From Opitutaceae bacterium TAV5 (lineage in GTDB: Bacteria > Verrucomicrobiota > Verrucomicrobiia > Opitutales > Opitutaceae), in assembly GCA_000242935.3 (NCBI GenBank), contig CP007053.1, positions 310,001 through 374,000 of the forward strand: a stretch of DNA of 64,000 nt, in the 5' to 3' direction. Below the pieces are notes generated by a model that had not been told where the DNA came from, ran no database searches, and was given only the letters and a program-made list of their open reading frames with translations. This document shows positions 47,068 through 56,178 of the stretch, in pieces. A program made the position numbers and the translations under genes. Each line of letters opens with the position of its first letter. Within the stretch, counting starts at the first letter, position 1.

Positions 47068-48669
47068 ATGCCGACCCGCGAAACGTCACGCCTGCGACCA
47101 CACCTGCTTCCCTGCTCCCGGATTGCACTCTTTTTCATCGTATCCGGATGGCTGTTCCTCTTTTTCGCGCCACACGCCGCGGCATCTTCCGGTGCCGCCG
47201 ACACGGCTTCCGCCCTCCCGCGCGCGCTTTCCTCCTACCCCGAACCCGCTCCGGGAGCCGGGCTGTTTTCCGTGCTGATCGACCGGATACAGGTCGAGCC
47301 GTTCAATCTCGTCGCGTCGATCATCTTCCTCCTTGCGATCGTACACACTTTCCTGACGGGCCGGTTTCGCCACTGGGCGCACGAAGCCGAGCACGCCCAC
47401 GCCGCCGCCCTGCGCAAACGCCGACAGCGTCTCGAGGTCACCGACAACAACCATGACGGCGCTCCCGATCCGGTGAGTTTCAAGGGACAGGTGCTCCACT
47501 TTTTCGGCGAAGTGGAGGCCGTGTTCGGCATCTGGGTTCTGGTCCTCGCCGCGGCCATCCTGGCGGACAAAGGCTGGAATGCCGTCACCGGCTATATCGG
47601 CCACCAGGTCAATTTCACCGAGCCGATGTTTGTCGTGGTGATCATGGCGATGGCCTCGACCGCCCCGATTCTCCGTTTCGCCGAACGCGGCCTGCAACAG
47701 GTGGCCTCGCTCGGCGGCCGGTCCGTCGCCGCCTGGTGGCTGGCGATTCTCATCGTGGCTCCGCTGCTCGGCTCGTTCATCACCGAGCCGGCCGCCATGA
47801 CAATCGCGGCCCTCCTGCTGGCGCGGCAGTTTTACGCGCACCGCCCGTCACCGACGCTGGCCTACGCCACCATCGGCCTGCTCTTCGTCAACATCTCTGT
47901 CGGCGGCACGCTGACCCACTTCGCCGCGCCGCCCGTGCTGATGGTGGCGCAACCATGGAAGTGGGACACGCTCTTCATGCTGTCCCATTTCGGCTGGAAA
48001 GCAGCCATCGGCATCGCTGCTTCGTCGCTGTTGTACTACGCGATCTTTCGCGGCGAATTTGCCCGCATGAACGCGGCGGCAAAGCTGCACAGGGGAAACG
48101 ACGCCGCATCCCCGCACCGCTCCACCCGGCAGGCTGCGCCCATCCCGGCATGGGTGACTCTCGTGCAAATCGCGTTCATGGCGTGGACGGTATTCGTGGC
48201 GCATTACCCGGCGCTGTTTGTCGGCGGCTTTTTGTTCTTCCTGGCATTCATGCAGGCGACGGCCCACCATCAGAAGCCCATCGAACTAAAATCCCCCCTG
48301 CTCGTCGGCTTTTTTCTCGCCGGCCTTGTCATCCACGGAGGGCTACAAGGCTGGTGGATCGAACCCGTCCTGAAAAGCCTCGGTGAGCTGCCGCTTTTCC
48401 TCGGCGCCACAATCCTGACGGCGTTCAACGACAACGCGGCCATCACTTACCTGGCGACGCTGGTGCCCGGTTTCACCGACGCCTTCAAATATGCGGTGGT
48501 GGCCGGCGCGGTGACGGGCGGCGGCCTCACGGTCATCGCCAACGCGCCCAATCCTGCCGGGCAATCGATCCTGCAGCGGTTTTTCCCGGAAGGTATTTCG
48601 CCGCTCGGTCTGCTGGCCGGCGCGCTGCCGCCGACGGTCATCATGGCGTTGTGCTTCCTCCTGCTGTGA
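47068..48669 (+). CDS. Putative Na+/H+ antiporter (DUF1504/PF07399-type)
   Basis: A 533-residue inner-membrane protein with about twelve hydrophobic helices. Family-like segments are FHFFGEVEAVFGIWVLVLAA-like (here LHFFGEVEAVFGIWVLVLAA), MAMASTAPILRFAERGLQ, APLLGSFITEPAAMTIAALL, GGTLTHFAAPPVLMVAQPW and TAFNDNAAITYLATLVPGF. Symmetric Asn/Asp- and Pro-containing break motifs in two halves suggest an ion transporter with inverted repeats like NhaD/arsenite carriers. The N-terminus has a signal-anchor-like helix. It is not in an operon with the neighbouring minus-strand TPR gene. Confidence 0.75.
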   Translation: MPTRETSRLRPHLLPCSRIALFFIVSGWLFLFFAPHAAASSGAADTASALPRALSSYPEPAPGAGLFSVLIDRIQVEPFNLVASIIFLLAIVHTFLTGRFRHWAHEAEHAHAAALRKRRQRLEVTDNNHDGAPDPVSFKGQVLHFFGEVEAVFGIWVLVLAAAILADKGWNAVTGYIGHQVNFTEPMFVVVIMAMASTAPILRFAERGLQQVASLGGRSVAAWWLAILIVAPLLGSFITEPAAMTIAALLLARQFYAHRPSPTLAYATIGLLFVNISVGGTLTHFAAPPVLMVAQPWKWDTLFMLSHFGWKAAIGIAASSLLYYAIFRGEFARMNAAAKLHRGNDAASPHRSTRQAAPIPAWVTLVQIAFMAWTVFVAHYPALFVGGFLFFLAFMQATAHHQKPIELKSPLLVGFFLAGLVIHGGLQGWWIEPVLKSLGELPLFLGATILTAFNDNAAITYLATLVPGFTDAFKYAVVAGAVTGGGLTVIANAPNPAGQSILQRFFPEGISPLGLLAGALPPTVIMALCFLLL

Positions 48670-48696
48670 ACGGCCGCTGCGCGCCCGCCCGCCGTG

Positions 48697-49179
48697 CTAC
48701 AATTTCCCGGCGTGATGCCGCAGCGCGCGCTGCTGCGCCATCAGTTCGGGCGCCTCGGTGGTGTCGAGGAGCACGTCGACAAGTTCTCTCACGGCATCCG
48801 CCGGTCTCCCGGCGGCGTGCAGCGCGAGGGCCAGCCAGGGGAGCAATTCGGGATTGTCGGGAAATTGCAGCCGGGCGTTTTGCAGCGTGGACACAGCGCG
48901 GTCGGCCGCGCCGTCGAGGCGCTGGCAGTTCGCCAGGCCGATCAGGGCGCCGATGTGCTCATTGGGCTCGGCGAGGCCGAGGACGAGGGCCTTTTCGTAA
49001 TACGGCAGCGCCTCGGCCGGCCGGTCGAGCGTGTCGAGCGTCCAGGCGAGCTGGTACTGGATTTCGGCGATATGCGGGAAACGCCGGTCGAGATCGCGAA
49101 GACGCGGGACAAGCGCCTCGATCTGGCCTCCGTGACGGGAGCCGATGATGGCATCGAGAATGGGTTTCCAGTCGGACAT
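48697..49179 (-). CDS. Tetratricopeptide-repeat protein
   Basis: A 160-residue cytoplasmic protein (MSDWKPILDAIIGSRHGGQI at the start) made of four or so helical TPR units: IAEIQYQLAWTLDTLDRPAE, ALPYYEKALVLGL, HIGALIGLANCQRLDGAADR and LLPWLALALHAAGRPADAVR. TPR proteins act as interaction scaffolds; the partner is unknown. The longer open frame adds 51 residues without TPR character, so ATG at 49179 is used. Convergent with the antiporter gene. Confidence 0.75.
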   Translation of the reverse strand: MSDWKPILDAIIGSRHGGQIEALVPRLRDLDRRFPHIAEIQYQLAWTLDTLDRPAEALPYYEKALVLGLAEPNEHIGALIGLANCQRLDGAADRAVSTLQNARLQFPDNPELLPWLALALHAAGRPADAVRELVDVLLDTTEAPELMAQQRALRHHAGKL

Positions 49180-49340
49180 GGTTTGAAAAACGTTGCCAAC
49201 GCAGCACAGTGCAAGTCTCCGGTGCAAGCCCGGGAACGCTCCTGCCCGCATGCAGGCTTGGCCCGCGCCGCATCGCCGTCCAATGTCGTAAAAATCCGCA
49301 CCCGATCCGCACGGACCCGAAACCCGCAGCACAAAGCACC

Positions 49341-50111
49341 ATGAACCGCAGCCGCCTCCTGGTCGTCGAAGACGACGATGGTACAGCCCGCAGCCTCGCG
49401 GCCGGCCTCGCCGCCGAAGGTTTTGATGTGCGCACCGCGGCCACCGGCGACCAGGCCGACGCGTCCCTCGCTGCCCGCACCGGTTCCTCTACCTCCGCCT
49501 CCCCGGCAGCTTCCAGCGCCACCGCCGATCTCGTCATCCTCGACTGGATGTTGCCCGGTCTCGACGGCATCACACTCCTGCGCCGTCTCCGCGCCCGCGG
49601 CCAGCGCATCCCCGTGCTTCTGCTCACCGCGCGCGATTCCGTTGACGACCGCGTGCTCGGCCTGGAAGCCGGCGCCGACGACTACCTCGCCAAGCCCTTC
49701 GCCTTTGCCGAGCTCCTCGCCCGTGTGCGCGCCCTGCTCCGCCGTACCACCGCGCCCCGCCAACCCTGGCAACACGCCGTCGCCGACCTGGCCCTCAACC
49801 TCGAAACCCGCCTCGTCACGCGCGCCGGCCACACCGTCGACCTCACGCCCCGCGAATTCGATCTCCTCTCCTACCTCGCCATTCACCAGGGCGAAGCCGT
49901 CAGCCGCGATCAGCTCGCCCGCGAAGTCTGGCGCGAGCACAACCGCGCCACCCCGATCGACAATGTCATCGACGTGCACATCGCCCGCCTCCGCCGCAAA
50001 ATCGACGATCCGCATTCCCAGAAACTCCTGCACACCATCCGCGGCCTCGGCTACATGCTCCGCGCCCCGTCTTCCGCACCCGCCACGCCGCCCGGGAATC
50101 CGGAGTCATGA
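49341..50111 (+). CDS. OmpR-family response regulator
   Basis: A 256-residue two-domain regulator. Receiver: acidic pocket Glu10-Asp11-Asp12 (LLVVEDDDG), phospho-acceptor Asp68 (LVILDWMLPGLDG), Thr/Ser and Lys of LLTARDS and ADDYLAKPF. A 13-residue Ser/Ala-rich insertion sits just before the phospho-acceptor strand. DNA-binding winged helix: LTPREFDLLSYLAIHQGEAV, DNVIDVHIARLRRKID, IRGLGYMLR. It is coupled to the kinase gene by ATGA. Copper-type (CopR/CusR-like) architecture; stimulus unknown. The outer-membrane barrel gene downstream may be a target. Confidence 0.9.
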   Translation: MNRSRLLVVEDDDGTARSLAAGLAAEGFDVRTAATGDQADASLAARTGSSTSASPAASSATADLVILDWMLPGLDGITLLRRLRARGQRIPVLLLTARDSVDDRVLGLEAGADDYLAKPFAFAELLARVRALLRRTTAPRQPWQHAVADLALNLETRLVTRAGHTVDLTPREFDLLSYLAIHQGEAVSRDQLAREVWREHNRATPIDNVIDVHIARLRRKIDDPHSQKLLHTIRGLGYMLRAPSSAPATPPGNPES

Positions 50112-51235
50112 GAGCCTGGTGGGGATCGCTTTCGCTGCGCGCCCGGCTCGCGTTCGCCTTCGGAGCCATGGCTGCCGGCGCGCTTCTCTTTCTCCTCGCC
50201 ATCGTTGCCCGCACTATCGGCACGGAAAATCTCGTCCAGGGAAAAATCCTCCCGGCGACGCTCTTCGTCCTCGGCGTCTTTTTTTCCGGCGGCTGGTTTG
50301 TGGCCGGCTGGTGCCTGCGGGAAATCGGCCGCCTCGGCGCCCGCGCCTCCTCCTCGCCCGCCGATACCGGCAAGACACTGCCCGCCGAACTGGAAGGTCT
50401 CGCCGCCCTCCTCCGGCGCGAGACGGCCCGCCACGACCGCGTGCTGGCCGAGCTCAAACGCTTCACCGCCGACGCGGCCCACGAGTTGCGCACCCCGCTC
50501 ACCGCCCTGCGCACCACCGGCGAAGTCGCCCTCCGCGCCGCCGGCGATTCTCCCGATGCCGTTGCCAACCCCGTCCAGCTCCGCGCCGCCCTGGAAATCA
50601 TGCTCGAGGCCTCGCTCCGCATGAACAGCCTCCTCGAACGCCTCCTGCGCCTCGCCCGCCTCGAAAGCGACACCCTCGTCCTCCACCCCCGTTCCCTCCC
50701 TCTTGCCGACCACCTCGCCACGCTGTGCGACAACCTGCGGATCCTCGCCGAGGAAAAAGCGCAACACATGGAGCTCGACTGTCCCTCCGACCTCACGCTG
50801 GTCACCGACCCCGCTCTCCTCGACCACGCCTTCACCAACATCCTCCACAACGCCATCTGCCACTCGCCTCCCCGCTCCGTCGTGCACATCGCCGTCCGCC
50901 GCGGCCCTCCGTTTGCCGCTTCCCCCTCCCGCAGCACCACCGCCAGCCCGGCCGGCGCCGGCACGATCAGCATTGCCATCACCGACCAGGGGCCCGGCAT
51001 CGCGCCCGAACACCACCTCCGCATCTTCGAACGGTTTTACCGGATCGACGCCAGCCGCGCCCGCGACCACACCGCCCTCTCCGGCGGCGGATCCGGCCTC
51101 GGACTCTGCATCGCCCGCACCGCCATCGAACGCTTGTACGGCACCATCGAACTCGCCAGTTCCCCCGGCCAGGGCGCCTGCTTCACCCTCCGCCTTCCCG
51201 CCTCGCCTCCCGCCACCCCGCCAGCGCAAACCTGA
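50108..51235 (+). CDS. Sensor histidine kinase
   Basis: A 375-residue membrane kinase with two N-terminal helices (AFAFGAMAAGALLFLLAIVA and ILPATLFVLGVFFSGGWFVA) and almost no periplasmic loop. A HisKA domain has the H-box DAAHELRTPLTAL (His125). The HATPase domain has N-box HAFTNILHNAIC, G1 ITDQGPGIAPEH and G2 GGGSGLGLCIARTAIE. The short sensory part suggests that membrane state or a partner is sensed. It phosphorylates the regulator encoded just before it; overlap ATGA links them. Confidence 0.9.
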   Translation: MRAWWGSLSLRARLAFAFGAMAAGALLFLLAIVARTIGTENLVQGKILPATLFVLGVFFSGGWFVAGWCLREIGRLGARASSSPADTGKTLPAELEGLAALLRRETARHDRVLAELKRFTADAAHELRTPLTALRTTGEVALRAAGDSPDAVANPVQLRAALEIMLEASLRMNSLLERLLRLARLESDTLVLHPRSLPLADHLATLCDNLRILAEEKAQHMELDCPSDLTLVTDPALLDHAFTNILHNAICHSPPRSVVHIAVRRGPPFAASPSRSTTASPAGAGTISIAITDQGPGIAPEHHLRIFERFYRIDASRARDHTALSGGGSGLGLCIARTAIERLYGTIELASSPGQGACFTLRLPASPPATPPAQT

Positions 51236-51381
51236 ACAAATCGTCAGGTTCGGATCCTTGTGCGTCTGTCTCCGTCTCCCCCAATCTGCCGCCGAACCAC
51301 CCGGCCGGCCACCCTGCACCCCGTGCGATTCGAGGCCGTCCGGAAACCGACAAACCAACAACCACAAACCACCGGACAGAC

Positions 51382-51975
51382 ATGAAAAAGATCCTGACCG
51401 CGCTCCTCGCCCTTGCCATGGCCGGAGCCCTCCACGCGCAAACCATCACGAAAAGCAACACCGCTTCCCTCTTCGGCCAGCGGTATCTCTCCGCCGATGC
51501 GGAGTATTACGACATCGACGGCCTGAACAGCGTCTACGGCGGCGCACTCGGCTTCAACCTGCCCATCACCACCGACCTCGACGCCCTCTTCCGCTACAGC
51601 TACTCGTGGGAAGACGGCCACACCAGCCGTGAAGTCCAGACGGCCGAAGCCGGCCTCAACACCTGGTTCGATGTCGCCCCCAACCTCCGGGCCTTCGCCG
51701 GCGCCGACCTCGGCTACACCTGGGGCGACGCCGTGAGCAAGGACGACTGGTACGGACGCCTCCGCGCCGGTGCCGAATACACGATCGGCTCCAGCATCAG
51801 CCTCCTCGCTTACGCCGCCTGGTCCGATGGTCTCGACAAACACATCCCCAGCCTCTGGAGCGGCACCGGCCAGGCCAGTTACTGGTTCACCCGCGACCTC
51901 GCCGCCACGGCCAGAATCTCGTGGCTCGAAGGCGGCGACCTGGCTTACAGCCTCGGCGCGCTGTTCAAATTCTGA
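51382..51975 (+). CDS. Small outer-membrane beta-barrel protein
   Basis: A 197-residue protein with a signal peptide ending near ALHAQT and alternating strand-like sequence (YLSADAEYYDIDGLNSVYGG, LDALFRYSYSWEDGH, LRAGAEYTIGSSISLLAYAA) closing with LAYSLGALFKF, a Phe-terminated last strand. It resembles OmpA-like or porin-type eight-stranded barrels without a soluble extension. It follows the two-component genes on the same strand, so control by that system is plausible. Function unknown. Confidence 0.75.
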   Translation: MKKILTALLALAMAGALHAQTITKSNTASLFGQRYLSADAEYYDIDGLNSVYGGALGFNLPITTDLDALFRYSYSWEDGHTSREVQTAEAGLNTWFDVAPNLRAFAGADLGYTWGDAVSKDDWYGRLRAGAEYTIGSSISLLAYAAWSDGLDKHIPSLWSGTGQASYWFTRDLAATARISWLEGGDLAYSLGALFKF

Positions 51976-52357
51976 GGCCCGGCTCGTCCCGCCGAAACCG
52001 TAGCGCGGAGCCTCCCGGCCTGCCATCGAGGGACTCACCCTCCACCCGGTACGGGCCGGAGATTCCTCCCTGCGGACGCATTCGACCCGTCGCGGTCACC
52101 CTGCCCGCGCCAACGTTCGTGACCACCCGGCCTCCCTTGCGCCGCCACAGCCACAACACGAATCAGCCCGCGAAACGCCGCGGGGAGCCCGATGCTCCCC
52201 GCGGATCCCCCACGGCGGCCTCCCGCTCCGTCCCCCCTACCGCCCCTGCATCCGGCCCTGCGCCTGCCCCTCGCCAACCGACGCCTCTCCTGCCATCATC
52301 GACTTCCAGTCCGCCCTTCGCACCCGCTTCCTCCCCCGCTTTTCCAAGCGCCTCCTC
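51976..52357. other. Spacer before the candidate small gene and mgtA
   Basis: Apart from the hairpin at 52178 nothing conserved is visible. The frame of the possible small gene downstream stays open back to about 52004 without a normal start codon. Confidence 0.5.
52178..52204 (+). terminator. G+C-rich hairpin in the spacer before mgtA
   Basis: CCGCGGGGAGC, loop CCGAT, GCTCCCCGCGG: an 11-bp perfect stem. It lacks a T-run, so termination is uncertain. Confidence 0.45.
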
Positions 52358-52552
52358 ATGCGGGTCGACCATTCCGCTGTAATCAAAGGATGGATACGCC
52401 ACGGCGACAGCCCTCTCCCGCCCGGGCAGGCGGCGTGGTATGAAAACTTTCTCAAAAGCCGCAACCTCCGGGTCACCCTGACTCGCCCCCTGCGCCGCCT
52501 CACCGCACTCTTCTGGAAAATCGTCCGCGCCTGCCAGGGACGGCCGGACTGA
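52358..52552 (+). CDS. Possible small protein before mgtA
   Basis: A 64-residue frame (MRVDHSAVIKGWIRHGDSPL at the start, LTALFWKIVRACQGRPD at the end) with GC-rich third positions and an ordinary amino-acid mix, unlike the Arg/Pro-rich shadow frames around it. The frame continues upstream with believable sequence (IIDFQSALRTRFLPRFSKRL) but no ATG, GTG or TTG, so it may be a decayed gene or start on a rare codon. No family recognised; no membrane segment. Confidence 0.35.
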   Translation: MRVDHSAVIKGWIRHGDSPLPPGQAAWYENFLKSRNLRVTLTRPLRRLTALFWKIVRACQGRPD

Positions 52553-52588
52553 AATTTGGGGTTCAGTATCCGGAGGTCGCCGCTTTGA

Positions 52589-55240
52589 GTGTCCGCAAAC
52601 GTGCACCACCCGAACGCCGACAACTCCGGACACCGGATGCCAGACCCGGGCTCCCTCCCCTGCCTCTCGTGGGCGCAGGCCCGCGAGCGACTCGCCACCC
52701 ACGGCCGCAACATCGCCACCCCGCACACCACGCCCGCCTGGCCAGCCCTTCTCTGGCATGCCTTCAAAAACCCCTTCAACTATGTCCTTCTTTTTCTCGG
52801 CGCCATCTCCTGGCTGACCGACGACCTCAAGGCCGCCACCGTCATGCTGACCATGACCGCCATGGCCACCGGCGTACGCTTCTGGCAGGAACGCCGCTCC
52901 CTCGTCCAGACCGATTCCCTGCGCAAACTCGTCCGCAACACCGTCACCGTCCTCCGCCGCCCCGCCGGAGGCGATGCCGTCGCCGCCGAAATCCCCCTGG
53001 AGGAACTCGTCCCCGGCGACGTCGTCAAACTCTCCGCCGGCGACATGATTCCCGCCGACGTCCGCCTCCTCGACTCGCGCCACCTCTTTGTCAGCCAGTC
53101 CCTCCTCACCGGCGAATCCCTCCCGGTGGAAAAATTCAGGGTTCAGCGTTCGGAGTTCAGAGTTTTCGCTAACAAAAGCGGTCCGCCCGCCGACAACCCT
53201 GAACCCCAAACCCTGAACGCCAAACCAAACCCCGACACCCCCGACGCTGCCGACCTCTGTTTCATGGGCAGCAGCGTGGTCAGCGGCGCAGGCACCGCCC
53301 TCGTCCTCGCCACCGGACCCCGCACCCGCCTCGGCGCCATCGCCGCCATCCTTGCCACACGCCGTCCCGAAACCGCCTTCGATCTGGGTGTCAACCAGGT
53401 CAGCGGCACCCTTATCCGCGCCATGCTTGTCATGGCGCCCGTTGTCTTTCTCCTCAACTTCATCGACCGGGGCGACTGGCTCGAGTCCTTCTTCTTCGCC
53501 GTCGCCGTCGCCGTCAGCCTCACTCCCGAGATGTTGCCGATGATCGTCAACACCAACCTCGCCCGCGGCGCCGTCGCCATGGCCCGCCACCAGACCATCG
53601 TCAAACGCCTCGGCGCCATGCAAAGCTTCGGCGCGATGGATGTCTTTTGCACCGACAAGACCGGCACCCTCACCCAGAACCGCGTCGCCCTCATCCGTCA
53701 CCTCGATCCCGAAGGCCGCTCCGCCCGCCGCGTCCTCGAACACGCCTACCTCAACAGCCGTTTCCAGACCGGCCTCAAAAACCTCATCGACCACGCCATC
53801 ATCGAAAAAGCCGGCCAGCTCGGTCTCCGCGAAGCCGCCGCCGCCTGCACCCCGCTCGACGAAATCCCCTTCGACTTCACCCGCCGCCGCATGTCCGTCC
53901 TCATCCGCCGCCCCGGCGGCGGCCCCACCCTCCTCGTCTGCAAAGGCGCCGTCGAGGAAATGCTCGCCATCTGCGACAAGGCCGATCTGGAAGGCCGGAC
54001 CCATCCGCTGACCGACGCCCGCCGCGCCCGCCTCAAGGCCCTGCGCGACAAACTCAACGACGACGGCATGCGCATCATCGCCGTCGCTTACAAAGCCATC
54101 GACAAACCACCCGGCGCCTTCACCGCCGACGACGAAACCGGCCTCATCCTCTCCGGTTACATCGCCTTTCTCGATCCGCCCAAGGAGACCGCCGCACCCG
54201 CCCTCCGCCTCCTTCAGGACCACGGCATCGCGGTCAAGATCCTCACCGGCGACAGCACCCGCGTGGCCCGCCGCATCTGCCGCGAAGTCGGACTCGACGC
54301 CAGTCAGCCTCTTACCGGCGCCGACATCGACACGCTCGACGACGACGCCCTGCGAGCCGCCACCGGCCACACCACGCTCTTCGCCAAGCTCGAACCCGCG
54401 CAGAAAGCCCGCGTCGTCGCCGCGCTCAAAAAAGCCGGCCACACCGTCGGCTTCATGGGCGACGGCATCAACGACGCTCCCGCCCTGCGTGAAGCCGACG
54501 TCGGCATTTCCGTCGAGGGTGCCGCCGCCGTCGCCCGCGAGGCCGCCGACATCATCCTCCTCGAAAAAAACCTGCTCGTGCTCGGGCGCGGTGTGGTCGA
54601 AGGCCGCCGCGTGTTCGGCAACATCATGAAATACCTCAAGATGACCACGAGCGCCAACTTCGGCAACGCCATCAGCGTGCTCGTCGCCAGCACGTTCCTG
54701 CCCTTCCTGCCGATGATGGCGATCCATCTCCTCATCCAGAACCTCCTCTACGATCTCTCGCAGCTTTCCATCCCCTGGGACACGGTGGATGACTCCTGGA
54801 TGAAGCGCCCGCGCAAATGGTCCGCCGCCGGCATCACGCGCTTCATGGTGCGCATCGGCCCGGTCAGCTCCATTTTCGACATTCTGATCTTTCTCGGCCT
54901 GTGGTTTGTTTTCGGGGCCAATACGGCGGAAAAGGAGCACCTGTTCCAATCCGGGTGGTTTGTCGCCGGGCTGTTCACGCAGACGCTGATCGTGCATCTG
55001 ATCCGCACCGAAAAGATCCCCTTCGTGCAGGCGACGGCCGCGCGTCCGGTGCTTCTTCTCACCGGCCTGGTGATGGCGACCGGCTGCCTGTTGCCGTTCA
55101 CTGCACTCGGCCGCGCCGTGGACCTCGAAGCCCTGCCGCCCGGCTACTGGCTGTTCCTGGCCGCGACGCTTTTCGGCTATTGTGCGCTCATGCAGATACT
55201 GAAACGCGTCTACATCAAAAAATTCGGCGAGTGGCTGTAG
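52589..55240 (+). CDS. mgtA: Magnesium-transporting P-type ATPase MgtA/MgtB type
   Basis: An 883-residue P3B-type ATPase. N-terminal cytoplasmic part and TM1-2 (NPFNYVLLFLGAISWLTDDL), actuator domain with SLLTGESLPVEK, TM3-4 with VAVSLTPEMLPMIVNTNLAR, phosphorylation site Asp356 in VFCTDKTGTLTQN, hinge GFMGDGINDAPALREADVGI, and a C-terminal membrane bundle with NLLYDLSQLSIPWDTVD. It imports Mg2+ using ATP. The frame begins with GTG at 52589; an ATG at 52637 is an alternative. Residues about 183-214, right after the TGES motif, are encoded by a palindromic repeat related to the one in modD; the next conserved segment DLCFMGSSVVSG follows intact. Confidence 0.92.
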   Translation: MSANVHHPNADNSGHRMPDPGSLPCLSWAQARERLATHGRNIATPHTTPAWPALLWHAFKNPFNYVLLFLGAISWLTDDLKAATVMLTMTAMATGVRFWQERRSLVQTDSLRKLVRNTVTVLRRPAGGDAVAAEIPLEELVPGDVVKLSAGDMIPADVRLLDSRHLFVSQSLLTGESLPVEKFRVQRSEFRVFANKSGPPADNPEPQTLNAKPNPDTPDAADLCFMGSSVVSGAGTALVLATGPRTRLGAIAAILATRRPETAFDLGVNQVSGTLIRAMLVMAPVVFLLNFIDRGDWLESFFFAVAVAVSLTPEMLPMIVNTNLARGAVAMARHQTIVKRLGAMQSFGAMDVFCTDKTGTLTQNRVALIRHLDPEGRSARRVLEHAYLNSRFQTGLKNLIDHAIIEKAGQLGLREAAAACTPLDEIPFDFTRRRMSVLIRRPGGGPTLLVCKGAVEEMLAICDKADLEGRTHPLTDARRARLKALRDKLNDDGMRIIAVAYKAIDKPPGAFTADDETGLILSGYIAFLDPPKETAAPALRLLQDHGIAVKILTGDSTRVARRICREVGLDASQPLTGADIDTLDDDALRAATGHTTLFAKLEPAQKARVVAALKKAGHTVGFMGDGINDAPALREADVGISVEGAAAVAREAADIILLEKNLLVLGRGVVEGRRVFGNIMKYLKMTTSANFGNAISVLVASTFLPFLPMMAIHLLIQNLLYDLSQLSIPWDTVDDSWMKRPRKWSAAGITRFMVRIGPVSSIFDILIFLGLWFVFGANTAEKEHLFQSGWFVAGLFTQTLIVHLIRTEKIPFVQATAARPVLLLTGLVMATGCLLPFTALGRAVDLEALPPGYWLFLAATLFGYCALMQILKRVYIKKFGEWL
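53138..53226. repeat. Palindromic repeat R5 inside mgtA
   Basis: The right arm CCCTGAACCCCAAACCCTGA continuing ACGCCAAAC matches the element in modD with one mismatch; the left arm has ATTCAGGGTTCAGCGTTCGG and GAGTTCAGAG. It encodes about 30 in-frame residues between two conserved actuator-domain motifs. Confidence 0.85.
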
Positions 55241-55334
55241 AAACGGGCGTCGGCGGGGACGCCCGCGCCGCTCCCCTTTCGATCCGGGACGCACCGCTTG
55301 ACGGCGGGTTATGTATGATAGATCATCTCTCATC

Positions 55335-55583
55335 ATGAGAACCGCCACCGTCGCCGATCTTCGCAACAATTTTGCCCGTGTTTCCCGATGGATCGAGGAC
55401 GGCGAATCCGTCACGATCACCCGCCGCGGGCAATCCTTCGCCACGCTCAGACCCGCCGCCCGCAAAAAGAAAAAAGTGGAGTGGCCGGATTTTGCTGCGC
55501 GGCGAAGGCGGATATTTCCCGATGGACCGCCTCCCGGAAAACCGCTCTCCGAAATCGTCGATGAAGGGAGGGGCGAATACTGA
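55335..55583 (+). CDS. Phd/YefM-family antitoxin
   Basis: An 82-residue protein starting MRTATVADLRNNFARVSRWI, the typical Phd/YefM DNA-binding and dimerisation fold, followed by GESVTITRRGQSFATLRP and a basic C-terminal tail (ARKKKKVEWPDFAARRRR) that should wrap around the toxin. It is followed directly by a PIN-domain gene with overlapping stop and start (TGATG). It should repress its own operon and neutralise the toxin. The in-frame ATG at 55311 is less likely. Confidence 0.85.
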   Translation: MRTATVADLRNNFARVSRWIEDGESVTITRRGQSFATLRPAARKKKKVEWPDFAARRRRIFPDGPPPGKPLSEIVDEGRGEY

Positions 55584-56053
55584 TGGCCCTGCCAACCGGC
55601 ACCTATATCGATACGGGGATTCTGCTCAAAACCTACGCCACGGAAAGCAACTCGGATGAAGCCGATGCCATCGTCCTGCGCACCTCCGCCCCGCTGCCGC
55701 TCACGCATTTCCAGGAACTCGAAATCCGCAACGCCATCCGCCTGAAACACAGTCGCGGCGAACTCTCCGCCGCAGACATGACCGCCGCGCTGGACGACTT
55801 TCAGGACGATATCGACGAGGGGCGCTACGAGCGTCCCGCCTATGATCTGCCGGCGGTTTTCCGTCGCGCCGAAGAATTGTCGAAGGCGCACGCCGTGACC
55901 ACGAAATGCCGCAGCCTTGACCTGCTGCATGTGGCGGCGGCGCTGGTAATCGGGAGTCGCGAGTTCGCCTCGTTCGACGACCGCCAGCGCGCCGTCGCCC
56001 GCAAAGCCGGCCTCACGGTCCTGCCCGCCCGCTTGCCCAGGACGGTAGCCTGA
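55583..56053 (+). CDS. PIN-domain toxin (VapC-like ribonuclease)
   Basis: A 156-residue PIN protein. Acidic residues of the nuclease site appear in TYIDTGILLKTYATES (Asp10), HFQELEIRNAIRL (Glu), SLDLLHVAAALVIGSREFAS (Asp) and SFDDRQRAVARKAGLTVL (Asp). VapC toxins cleave tRNA or rRNA in a Mg2+-dependent way. Overlap with the antitoxin gene and the usual length support a complete type II module. Confidence 0.88.
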   Translation: MALPTGTYIDTGILLKTYATESNSDEADAIVLRTSAPLPLTHFQELEIRNAIRLKHSRGELSAADMTAALDDFQDDIDEGRYERPAYDLPAVFRRAEELSKAHAVTTKCRSLDLLHVAAALVIGSREFASFDDRQRAVARKAGLTVLPARLPRTVA

Positions 56054-56178
56054 CGCCGTCACCAGGAACGCATGGCATTCGCCGTTGGCGGGAAAACGGG
56101 AAACCGTGGCCAATCCCGGCTTGGCGACGGTCAGGGAAAGCGGCATCACGCTTCCATGTCCTCCTGTCGGTCGACTGC

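Noticed and set aside
52004-52588. Magnesium riboswitch upstream of mgtA
   Set aside because: Only one simple G+C-rich hairpin is visible and no conserved M-box elements could be recognised by eye.
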